Of a stretch of DNA of 37,149 bases, positions 8,022 through 15,109 are shown one piece after another. Positions within the stretch are counted from its first letter, which is position 1. Every line of letters starts with the position of its first letter. Both the position numbers and the translations under genes were made by a program. The notes beneath the pieces are model-generated. The model was not told where the DNA came from and searched no databases. It saw only the letters and a program-made list of their open reading frames with translations. The stretch comes from Candidatus Coatesbacteria bacterium (GTDB lineage: Bacteria; RBG-13-66-14), in the NCBI GenBank assembly GCA_014728225.1, contig WJLX01000053.1:1-37149 (forward strand), given 5' to 3'.

Positions 8022-8861
8022 ATGGCCAAAGCCAAACTGCTCAGGATCATCTGCTTGGTGACCATCGCCCTGTTCGTCCTGGTCCCGACCACTCTGGTCA
8101 TGGCCCAGGAGGAGGAAGCCGCCGAGGAAACCGCCGCAGCTGAAGGCGCGACCGAGGAAACCCCGGCCGAGGGCGAAGCCGCCGCCGAGGGGGACGCTGA
8201 AGAAGCCCCCAGCGAGGCCCCCGCCGACGTCCAGGAGGGCGAATCCGGCAGCATCCAGGACTACTTCGCCAAGGGCGGCCCGGTTATGTACCCGCTGCTG
8301 CTCACCGCGGTCCTGGCCGGCGCTTACATCATCGAGCGCCTGTTCACCTACCAGTTCGCCAAGATCAACACCCGGACCTTCACCGACGAGGTCGTCGAAC
8401 TCGTCAAGTCCGGCAAGCGCACCGAAGCCATCGAGAAGTGCAAGAATGAGCGCGGGCCGATCGCCGCCGTGTTCAAAGCCGTTCTCGAACGCGCCGACCG
8501 CGGCGTCGCGGCGGCGGAGAAGACTGCGGCCAACGCCGGCGCCGTCGAGCTCTCCTTCCTCGAACGCGGCCTGATCGTCCTGGCCTCGGTCTCCACCATC
8601 GCCCCCATCCTCGGGTTCCTCGGTACGGTTACCGGTATGATCCGCGCCTTCGAAGGGATCGCCCGGGCCGGCGAGGTCAAGCCCACCGTCGTCGCCTCCG
8701 GTATCTCCGAGGCCCTGATCACCACCGCGACAGGTCTGGCCATCGCCTTCCCCGTGTTGATCATGTACAACTACTTCACCAGCCGGATCGACCGCTTCGT
8801 CCTCGAGATGGAAGAAAGCACCACTGAGCTGATCAACGCCATCGAGGACACCCAGGCCTGA
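8022..8861 (+). CDS. exbB: MotA/TolQ/ExbB proton channel protein with acidic N-terminal extension
   Basis: Inner-membrane proton-channel subunit of the TonB motor, 279 residues. Residues 1-29 look like a cleavable signal peptide (ending TLVMAQ). They are followed by about 48 residues rich in Glu and Ala (AEETAAAEGATEETPAEG) that would lie in the periplasm. The three channel helices follow: about 86-111 (GPVMYPLLLTAVLAGAYII), 183-209 (LIVLASVSTIAPILGFLGTV) and 227-252 (EALITTATGLAIAFPVLIMY). The TolQ/ExbB phrase APILGFLGTVTGMIRAF is intact. GAGGAGG precedes the ATG, and exbD follows after 20 bp. Homologues with such extensions occur outside Proteobacteria; the function of the extension is not known to me. 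Confidence 0.9.
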   Translation: MAKAKLLRIICLVTIALFVLVPTTLVMAQEEEAAEETAAAEGATEETPAEGEAAAEGDAEEAPSEAPADVQEGESGSIQDYFAKGGPVMYPLLLTAVLAGAYIIERLFTYQFAKINTRTFTDEVVELVKSGKRTEAIEKCKNERGPIAAVFKAVLERADRGVAAAEKTAANAGAVELSFLERGLIVLASVSTIAPILGFLGTVTGMIRAFEGIARAGEVKPTVVASGISEALITTATGLAIAFPVLIMYNYFTSRIDRFVLEMEESTTELINAIEDTQA

Positions 8862-8881
8862 CCAAACCGACGGGAGAAACC

Positions 8882-9292
8882 ATGGCTTTCAAAAGGAAAA
8901 GCAGGACCGCCGCGGAGATCCCGTCGTCCTCGATGTCGGACATCGCCTTCCTGTTGCTCGTCTTCTTCATGACCACCACCATCTTCAACGTGGAGAAGGG
9001 GATCCGGGTCCAACTACCCGGTAAAGGCGAACCCACCCAGATCAAGGCCGACAACGTGGTCACGGTCCGGGTCCGACGGGACGGCTCAATCTATCTCGAC
9101 GCCAAGGAAAACCCGATGGAAATCCCGAGCCTCGGCCTGCTCAAGGACGAGCTCGAGAAACGTCTGGCCGCCAACGAGAAACTGGCCGTCATTTTCGAGG
9201 TCTCCCCGGAGGCCAGCTACGACAAGATGATCGACGTCTTCGACGAAATCAAGAAGGCCAACATCGTGCGCCTGGCCCTCAAAATCGAGTAG
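8882..9292 (+). CDS. exbD: ExbD/TolR-family protein, first of two
   Basis: 136 residues. A short cytoplasmic segment (KRKSRTAAEIPSSSMS) leads into a single helix DIAFLLLVFFMTTTIF. D20 is the conserved protonatable aspartate that faces the ExbB channel. The periplasmic domain (residues 40-136) follows. Encoded 20 bp after exbB and 12 bp before the second exbD. The two ExbD share the first 30 residues almost exactly and differ in the periplasmic domain (this one has VQLPGKGEPTQIKADNVV), so the pair could form a mixed dimer or serve different partners. Confidence 0.9.
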   Translation: MAFKRKSRTAAEIPSSSMSDIAFLLLVFFMTTTIFNVEKGIRVQLPGKGEPTQIKADNVVTVRVRRDGSIYLDAKENPMEIPSLGLLKDELEKRLAANEKLAVIFEVSPEASYDKMIDVFDEIKKANIVRLALKIE

Positions 9293-9304
9293 AAAGGAGG
9301 ATCG

Positions 9305-9718
9305 ATGCAGCTCAGGAAAAAAACCAGCAGTAAACCCGAAATACCATCGTCCTCCATGTCGGACATCGCCTTCCTGCTGCTGATCTTCTTCATGACCACC
9401 ACGGTGTTCAACGTGGACCGCGGGCCCAACCTGACCCTGCCCGCCGCCGAAAAGGTCGAGAAGACCAAACGCAAGGATACGATGTCGGTCTACGTCGACG
9501 CTAACGGCAACGTGAATATCGACGGACGCTACATCGCCCTGGAGATCCTCCCCGAGATCATGGCCGAGGAGGTCGCCGCCAACCCCAACATCACCGTCGT
9601 GTTCAAAGCCGACAAGAACGCCGAATACGGCCGCCTGATGGAGGTCTTCCAGCAGCTCCAAGAAGCCCAGGCCTACAAGATATCCCTCTCCACCGAATTG
9701 GAAAGCGGAGGCTTGTAA
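9305..9718 (+). CDS. exbD: ExbD/TolR-family protein, second of two
   Basis: 137 residues with the same layout as its neighbour: EIPSSSMSDIAFLLLIFFMT, with the proton-carrying aspartate again at residue 20. The periplasmic domain differs (LTLPAAEKVEKTKRKDTMSVYVDANGNVNIDGRYI). A strong ribosome-binding site (AAAGGAGG, 4 nt spacing) precedes the ATG. It lies between the first exbD and tonB, clearly within the operon. Two exbD per exbB is common in FCB-type genomes. Confidence 0.9.
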   Translation: MQLRKKTSSKPEIPSSSMSDIAFLLLIFFMTTTVFNVDRGPNLTLPAAEKVEKTKRKDTMSVYVDANGNVNIDGRYIALEILPEIMAEEVAANPNITVVFKADKNAEYGRLMEVFQQLQEAQAYKISLSTELESGGL

Positions 9719-9784
9719 CGCCGGAACCAAACGCACGCCCGACTCCGTATAGTAACCGGGCAGGACGGGCTTTAAGGAGGCCAC

Positions 9785-10456
9785 ATGGACGACAAGAACA
9801 CCAATGGCAAAAAGAACGGCCAGGACCGGAAGGAACTCTTCCGCCAGTCCCTGCTGTTCAGCCTGCTGTTCATCGCCTCCCTGGTGATGGCGATGAATAA
9901 CTTCTCCGAACCCATCGACCCCTTCGTCATGCGCAAGGACGTCCAGGAGCTGGAGAATATCGAGGTCTACAAACCCCCCTCAAAGACCATCCAGATCCCC
10001 GAGGTCAAACCCCCCGCCCAGATGGTTCAGACCGCCCCCGAGGTCAGTGAATCCGAGGAGGCCATCGAGACCATCGACGTCCCCAGCCAGGAGTACGTCG
10101 AGCTGGAAGGCGGCGGCGACGAGTTCGAAAACCTCGGCACCCTGGGCGGTGAGGAAACCGAATCCGACGAGACCATTCCGCCCCAAAAGGTCAGCGTTCC
10201 CGAACCCGTCACCCCGCCCGGGGTGCAGGAGTTCATGGAGCAGACCCAGGAGAGCCTGACCTGCAGCGTCGGTATCTACGTCTCCGCCGACGGCCAGGTC
10301 CTGCGCGTCCGGATCATCAACTCCACCGGTCGCTCCGACGCCGACAACGCCGCCCTCGAAGCGGCCCGCAAATCGCAATGGGAGCCCGCCATGCAGAACG
10401 GCCGCCCCATCGCCCGCGAGGTCGCCGTCACCTACCGCTTCAACTACACTCAGTAG
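9785..10456 (+). CDS. tonB: TonB-family energy transducer, paralogue 2
   Basis: 223 residues: basic N-terminus (KKNGQDRKELFRQ), membrane anchor (residues about 20-37, LLFSLLFIASLVMAM), a proline/glutamate-rich periplasmic spacer (IQIPEVKPPAQ), and a C-terminal TonB domain (SLTCSVGIYVSADGQVLRVR, ending YRFNYTQ). AAGGAGG lies 4 nt from the ATG. Last gene of the GWxTD-exbB-exbD-exbD operon; two terminator hairpins follow. Probable clients include the TonB-dependent receptor at 15110-17827. The C-terminal domain is almost the same as in the paralogue at 5178-5834, whereas the membrane and spacer parts differ. Confidence 0.9.
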   Translation: MDDKNTNGKKNGQDRKELFRQSLLFSLLFIASLVMAMNNFSEPIDPFVMRKDVQELENIEVYKPPSKTIQIPEVKPPAQMVQTAPEVSESEEAIETIDVPSQEYVELEGGGDEFENLGTLGGEETESDETIPPQKVSVPEPVTPPGVQEFMEQTQESLTCSVGIYVSADGQVLRVRIINSTGRSDADNAALEAARKSQWEPAMQNGRPIAREVAVTYRFNYTQ

Positions 10457-10487
10457 GTGGGGCTGGATCAGGGGTTGTTCACCCTAC

Positions 10488-10516
10488 AGGGGTTCCCGGA
10501 CGGGGACCCCTGTTTT
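10488..10516 (+). terminator. Intrinsic terminator of the exb-tonB operon (first)
   Basis: AGGGGTTCC and GGGACCCCT pair over 9 bp (one G-T) around loop CGGACG, followed by GTTTTG. It starts 32 nt after the tonB stop codon. Confidence 0.75.
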
Positions 10517-10568
10517 GCGATGACACCACCGGCCCCCCACAGCCTGATTTCGCGGCCGATCACCCCGC

Positions 10569-10597
10569 AGGGGTTCCCGGACGGGGACCCCTTTTAT
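10569..10597 (+). terminator. Intrinsic terminator of the exb-tonB operon (duplicated)
   Basis: The same hairpin as at 10488, in the second 81-bp unit, followed here by TTTAT. Acts as a back-up if the first is read through. Confidence 0.7.
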
Positions 10598-10648
10598 GCA
10601 ACGATACCATCGGCCACCCCCAGCCTGATTTCGCGGCCGATTATCCCC

Positions 10649-11221
10649 GGGGGTTCCGAACAGTTATTCACCGCCTGCGTGCAACGAGACCGTAGCACCA
10701 AGGGCGAACTGCTGTTTACAAGCCAATCACCCGCCTGTGGATGCTTGCCTTCCTCGGTAAGCTCGCAACACACCCGCCGCAACCAAATTGGCTCAGCCTG
10801 CGCAACAAGACTGAAAGCGCAATTGTCGATTCGAATACCGCCGACGATAGTTATCACAGGCCAACGGTCTACCGCGGTTCGCTGCGTAGCCACCCGCCAC
10901 ACTAGTCAACCGAATGACACTCAATACCGCACTTCCACCGCCGGCTCGTGCTATCCAGGTTCGTCTCAAACTAAGTTAATGCAGCGAACGAGTTTAACCA
11001 AAGTTCTCGTCAGGACTTGCTGCCCTCAACCCTCGACCGACGAGCGCCAGCAGCGGCTGAACCGCCCGCCAAGGCCCCCAGCGCAAATACCTCTTCATCG
11101 TCAGCAGACACCTCCAGCAGCAGACCGCTGACTACAGGTACAGATTCTTCATAAGAACAACAGCCTCAACAAGCTACGACTTAGGCCAAGAACAACCCTC
11201 GGGGAACTAACGGGTCGGTTC
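10649..11221. other. Gene-free, less GC-rich interval
   Basis: About 570 bp between the duplicated terminators and repeat copy 2. Base composition is visibly more mixed than in the neighbouring genes. Open frames on both strands are short, lack ribosome-binding sites and show no family motifs. I found no tRNA, tmRNA or RNase P signature by eye. A decayed gene or an unrecognised RNA cannot be excluded. Confidence 0.5.
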
Positions 11222-11406
11222 GAGCTTTGAAAAACAGCCACCGCTCGCGGTCTTGACCCTCGAACAACCCGGCGCGGAACTGGCACGGTTTTTGCATCTC
11301 GGCGCCCCTTGGCGGGGGGGGCGCCGGTCGCGCCTCCGCAAAAACCGTGCCAGTTCCGCGCCGGGTTGACGGTGTCGAGGCGTTTGGTGGCTGTTTTTCA
11401 AAGCTC
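11222..11406. repeat. Nested inverted-repeat element, copy 2 (convergent sigma54-like arms)
   Basis: The outer arms 11222-11242 and 11386-11406 are a perfect 21-bp inverted repeat (GAGCTTTGAAAAACAGCC side). The inner arms 11265-11295 and 11338-11368 are a perfect 31-bp inverted repeat containing GGAACTGGCACGGTTTTTGC. The centre starts ATCTCGGCGCCCC and ends GCGCCTCC, the same orientation as copy 1. It lies in the gene-free space between the convergent tonB and PorV-like genes. Confidence 0.9.
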
Positions 11407-11489
11407 TCGACCCCGGACCTTTTCAGCGCTTTCTCACCGTCTCCGCTTTAACCGACGTAAAACAACGATCGCCGACCTTGATAGAACAA

Positions 11490-11513
11490 CCGGGGCCCAA
11501 GGGGACCCCGGTC
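11490..11513 (-). terminator. Terminator-like hairpin after the PorV-like gene
   Basis: ACCGGGGCCC and GGGACCCCGGT pair around a short loop. On the minus strand the stem is followed by TGTTCTATC, so the U-run is weak. It lies 28 bp beyond the PorV-like stop codon and could also stop plus-strand read-through. Confidence 0.4.
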
Positions 11514-11540
11514 GTTTAGTGTACTGCCGTTTGCCGGACT

Positions 11541-12548
11541 TTAGAAGGCGAAGCCCAGGCTGAACCGCAGGGAGTAGCCCAGGCGACCCATATCGGCGTA
11601 GGCCGCGTCGGCCTTGATGTTCATCCCGCCGGCGGGAATGTTGAAGCCCACACCGGCGTTGAGGCCCGGGGCGAAGGAATCGGCGTCTTCGTCTTCACCG
11701 ACGAAGAAGTCGTAGTTCACCTGGTAGCCCGCGCGGATGGCGGCGATGCGGTAGAGCTTGTACTCCACACCGACGTTGACGCGCTCTTCGGCGTCGTTGG
11801 GGTGGATGGCGTCCAGGCCGACTGTCATGAAGTGGTCGTCGCCCTCGAGCAGGTCGTAGGCGACGCCGAGACGGAAGGTCATCGGTAGAACGTTGGCCGT
11901 GAATTCGGTATCGGTGTAGCCGCTCTTGTCGCGCAGCAGCTCACCGTAGGTGCCGTCGAAGGCGATGTCACCACCGAAGTACTGCAGGGCCATACCGATG
12001 CGCAGGCTCTGGAAGCCGGTGTTGTAGAGGGTACCCACGTCGACGGCCCAGCCATCGGCGGTGTAGCCGTCGATGTCCATGTGGATCCACTGGGCCCGTC
12101 CGCCCACGGCGAAGCGGTCGGTCAGGTTGCGCCCGTAGGTCAACCCGGCGGCCATGTCGTAGGCGGTGAAGGTGCCGTTGCCGTCCTGATGGTCCTGGTC
12201 GGTGCGGGTCATCTCGCCGTAGTCCAGGTACTGGAAGGTGGCACCGAAGGTACCGACGTTCTTGAGATTGTAGGCCAAGGCGCCGGAGAGCATCCGGGTC
12301 TCGGCTACCCATTCGTTGTCTTCGAAGAACAGGTCGAAGCCGGGAATGCGGGCGGTCGCGGCCGGGTTCCAGAAAGCCATGGCGGCTTCCGGCATCCCGG
12401 TGGCCACGACGGCGCCACCCATCCCGAGCATCCGCGGACCAACCCCGATCTTGAGGAACTGGGCGGTCGCGATTCCTGTCTTCTCCTGCGCCATAGCCGG
12501 CAGGACCAGCACCAGCACCAGGAGAAGTGCTAGGGTTTTATGCTTCAT
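11541..12548 (-). CDS. PorV/PorQ-family outer-membrane protein
   Basis: 335 residues: a signal peptide (MKHKTLALLLVLVLVLPAMAQ), then the PorV/PorQ (UPF0164, FadL-like barrel) opening ATAQFLKIGVGPRMLGMGGAVVA and the phrase EAAMAFWNPAATA, followed by many amphipathic strands and a C-terminal LGYSLRFSLGFAF ending in phenylalanine, as expected for outer-membrane insertion. In Bacteroidota, PorV is an outer-membrane component of type IX secretion that handles cargo with C-terminal sorting domains. Here it closes the operon after a 790-aa protein with a sorting-like C-terminus and a TonB-dependent receptor, which agrees with such a role. Other T9SS components are not in the window. Confidence 0.8.
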   Translation of the reverse strand: MKHKTLALLLVLVLVLPAMAQEKTGIATAQFLKIGVGPRMLGMGGAVVATGMPEAAMAFWNPAATARIPGFDLFFEDNEWVAETRMLSGALAYNLKNVGTFGATFQYLDYGEMTRTDQDHQDGNGTFTAYDMAAGLTYGRNLTDRFAVGGRAQWIHMDIDGYTADGWAVDVGTLYNTGFQSLRIGMALQYFGGDIAFDGTYGELLRDKSGYTDTEFTANVLPMTFRLGVAYDLLEGDDHFMTVGLDAIHPNDAEERVNVGVEYKLYRIAAIRAGYQVNYDFFVGEDEDADSFAPGLNAGVGFNIPAGGMNIKADAAYADMGRLGYSLRFSLGFAF

Positions 12549-12597
12549 GAGTTTCTAGCCCCCTTCTCGAAGGGAAGTCATGTCGAGCCGCAGGCGG

Positions 12598-12630
12598 GCC
12601 GGCCGGGAACGCCCGGCGCCCCCGGCCGGC
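12598..12630. other. Intercistronic stem-loop
   Basis: GCCGGCCGGG (12598-12607) and CCCGGCCGGC (12621-12630) are a perfect 10-bp inverted repeat between the 790-aa protein gene and the PorV-like gene. No U-run follows, so it more likely affects mRNA stability or processing than termination. Confidence 0.45.
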
Positions 12631-12637
12631 TTGCGGG

Positions 12638-15010
12638 TTAGATGCGTTCGCCCATCAGCACGGCAAACTTACCGATTGTGGTGCCGATGCCCGGGGCATC
12701 GATGTGATAGACGTAAACGCCGGAGGCTACCTCCATGCTGTTGCGGGACTGGAGGCTCCACCAGGCGGTGCCGCTGGTGGCGTCGTTGTGTTCGAGAATG
12801 TCCACCAGATCGCCGGCGATGGTGTAAATCCGGATGGTGCAACGTTCGGGCAGGTTGGTGAAGGCCAACTTGCGCTCCACGACCCCGGTAACCGAACGGG
12901 TCTGCCAATCGACGCCGCCGATGTAGGGGTTGGGCACCACCAGGACGTTATCCAGACTGGACTGGACCTCGGAAGACAGGGTCACCTCGACCAGGTTGGC
13001 GCGCACACCGCCTTCGATACCCGGCAGGGGCTCGGAGCCGATGTTCTCGTTGTAGATCGGGCTGGCGCCGTAGTCGAAGGCGACAACGGAGTAGTAGTAG
13101 GTGAAGTGGTTGCGCGGCTGGTCCGGGGCGTCAACGGTGACGTCGTCGTAGGGCCACTTGTCGTAGTCGTGGTAGTTGGTGCCGTCGTCGACGTACTCGT
13201 AGATCCGGTTGCCGGTGCCGGGCGCGTAGCCCTCGCCGTCGCCGCTTTCGGCAAAGATATCGCCCCAGTTATCCAGGCTGTAGCTGGGCATCCACTGGTC
13301 GTTGTCGTTGCCCTCGTACCCGGGGGCGCGCAACGAGGCGGGACCGTCGAATTCGGGATCGTCGGCCCAGTTGTGGCTGGTGTCGTTGATATCCTTGTCC
13401 CACTGGGCCAGGAGGTTGCGGATGTATCTGGGCTCCTCGCCGCCGTAAGTGTAGGCCTGGTACTCAGGCATCTCGTCGGGCCAATCGCCGTCGGCCGGAT
13501 TGCTGGCGAACCAGGGGGTCAGGTCGCTGCCGTCGCCCAACTGGTCCTCGGTGCTGGCGCGGTAGATGCGATAGCCTTCGAAGTCGATCTGGCCGCCGGT
13601 GCTGCCATCCTGCTCCCGCTCAATGTTGGTGGTCGAGTTGACCTGGGGATCGAAACGCAGGGTCACCGAACCGTCGCCGGTCACGGCGGTCAACAGCGGG
13701 CTGTTAGGCGGGGAGAGAACGATGAAGTCATCGATCTCGTCGCCCTGCTGGGGATCGTCGAACTTGCCGTTGAAGCCCAGGGCGTCGGCCATGGCCTGAT
13801 CGGCGTTCTTGTGGATCCCGGCGAAGCCCTCGCCGACGATGAAGGACATCCGGACTTCCAGTACGTCACCGGGCTGCATACCCGCACCCTCGGCATCCTG
13901 CAGGGGGCCGATGGAGGGGCAGACGCGCCAGTCGAACATGTTGGAGGTCTCTTCGTAGGTGCCGACGTCGGACATATAGGCGTACTTGTAGGCGTCGGTG
14001 GCCGGGTCGTTGTTCCAGTCCCAGGAGTGGGAGGAGGTGACGATATACTCACGCTCGTCGTCCAGACCCGGGTTGATGCAGGCGCGCAGGATGCGGGCGC
14101 CGCTGAAGCCGGTCACGCCGGGGACTTCGTCGCCGTTGTACATGTAGGCCAGATAGCGGCATTCGGCGTCGTCGTCGAACTGGTCCCAGTAGGGCTGAGT
14201 CGACTCGTCACCGTCGATGGGCATGGGGAAGTTGACCGAGTCGTAGGCGTCGATGATGCCGTCGGAACCCGGGGCCCAGGTGACGTTGTTGTACTCGTCG
14301 AGGGCGTCCTGGGGATCGTCGATTGAGACGAGGTCGTCCAGGTTGCCGTTGGAGCCGCCGACGTCGATGTCGTAGGCGTAGGCCAGGTAGCTCTTGGGGT
14401 CGAGAGTGTCACCACCGACGTAGCGGTAGTAATAGATGATGGTCAGCCATTCGTCGTGGCCGGGGGCGCCCCAGACCATCGAGTGGCTGCAGACCTCCAG
14501 ACCGAAGGTCGTGGAGGAGTCGGCGTCGGTGTTGTACCAGTGGGCATCCTGGTCGGAGATACGGCTCGGCGTATCGTCGCGCCAGAAATCGGCCATCCAG
14601 CCGTAATCGACGCCCTCGTGGGAGCCGAAGCTCGGCGGCAGCGGGGTGGTCGTGCCGGCCTCGCTGTCATAAACCGGGCTGGTCGGGTGCCACTCCGTCG
14701 GCTGGGCGTACTCGTTGTTGATGATGGTTTCGGAGTTACCGAACCACAGGTACATATTCCAGAGATAGAGGATGCCCGAGCCGATGGGCCATTCCGCCGT
14801 GCCGTCGTTGGTGTCGAAGATGTGCATGTCGTTACCGACGACGATCTCGAGCTTGCCGGCGTCGTGACGGAACTTGTCCACCGGGTAGTTGGGCGAATAC
14901 CCCTGATCCCGTGACCTGGCGACGGTCGCATCGGTCCCCATCACGGATACTCCGACCAGGGCCGCCGCCGTCACCAGTGCCAGGACAGCTATACTCAGTT
15001 TCAGCTTCAT
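12638..15010 (-). CDS. Large secreted surface protein with FlgD/T9SS-like C-terminal domain
   Basis: 790 residues, no catalytic family recognised. A signal peptide covers about residues 1-27 (MKLKLSIAVLALVTAAALVG). The body is very rich in Asp, Tyr, Trp and Asn, typical of extracellular calcium-rich beta proteins. Around residues 440-480 an FN3-like segment appears (GDGSVTLRFDPQVN, then FEGYRIYRAST). The C-terminus has VVPNPYIGG, FTNLPERCTIRIYTIAGDLV and SGVYVYHIDA, the layout of FlgD-Ig/T9SS type-A sorting domains. AAGGAGG precedes the ATG. It sits between a TonB-dependent receptor and a PorV-like protein in one operon, so surface display through that system is likely. Its ligand is unknown. 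Confidence 0.7.
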   Translation of the reverse strand: MKLKLSIAVLALVTAAALVGVSVMGTDATVARSRDQGYSPNYPVDKFRHDAGKLEIVVGNDMHIFDTNDGTAEWPIGSGILYLWNMYLWFGNSETIINNEYAQPTEWHPTSPVYDSEAGTTTPLPPSFGSHEGVDYGWMADFWRDDTPSRISDQDAHWYNTDADSSTTFGLEVCSHSMVWGAPGHDEWLTIIYYYRYVGGDTLDPKSYLAYAYDIDVGGSNGNLDDLVSIDDPQDALDEYNNVTWAPGSDGIIDAYDSVNFPMPIDGDESTQPYWDQFDDDAECRYLAYMYNGDEVPGVTGFSGARILRACINPGLDDEREYIVTSSHSWDWNNDPATDAYKYAYMSDVGTYEETSNMFDWRVCPSIGPLQDAEGAGMQPGDVLEVRMSFIVGEGFAGIHKNADQAMADALGFNGKFDDPQQGDEIDDFIVLSPPNSPLLTAVTGDGSVTLRFDPQVNSTTNIEREQDGSTGGQIDFEGYRIYRASTEDQLGDGSDLTPWFASNPADGDWPDEMPEYQAYTYGGEEPRYIRNLLAQWDKDINDTSHNWADDPEFDGPASLRAPGYEGNDNDQWMPSYSLDNWGDIFAESGDGEGYAPGTGNRIYEYVDDGTNYHDYDKWPYDDVTVDAPDQPRNHFTYYYSVVAFDYGASPIYNENIGSEPLPGIEGGVRANLVEVTLSSEVQSSLDNVLVVPNPYIGGVDWQTRSVTGVVERKLAFTNLPERCTIRIYTIAGDLVDILEHNDATSGTAWWSLQSRNSMEVASGVYVYHIDAPGIGTTIGKFAVLMGERI

Positions 15011-15067
15011 GGAGTTGATCCTCCTTGCTGAGCCGCGAAAAAAGTAAGTAGATAGACCGTGGGTGGC

Positions 15068-15096
15068 TGGAGTGAACCCGCTGCGGGCTCACTCCA
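15068..15096. other. Intercistronic stem-loop
   Basis: TGGAGTGA (15068-15075) pairs with TCACTCCA (15089-15096), with a further inner CCCGC/GCGGG stem, just downstream of the TonB-dependent receptor stop codon. No U-run follows on the minus strand. It may set relative expression of the receptor and the downstream surface protein. Confidence 0.45.
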
Positions 15097-15109
15097 ACCC
15101 GTTATCCCG

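Larger units (their letters stand above)
10487..10648. repeat. 81-bp direct duplication, each unit starting with a terminator-like hairpin
   Basis: Units 10487-10567 and 10568-10648 share the sequence from CAGGGGTTCCCGG to CAGCCTGATTTCGCGGCC with scattered differences. A fragment of a third unit (GGGGTTCCGAACAG) begins right after. Each unit opens with the hairpin described in the terminator entries. Confidence 0.8.

Noticed and set aside
10457-11131. 224-residue plus-strand open frame after tonB
   Set aside because: It crosses two terminators and the 81-bp repeats, has no start signal and no recognisable domain.
10649-11221. Possible tRNA or tmRNA (ATTCGAAT-like T-loop string near 10828)
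   Set aside because: No acceptor or anticodon stems can be paired around it.
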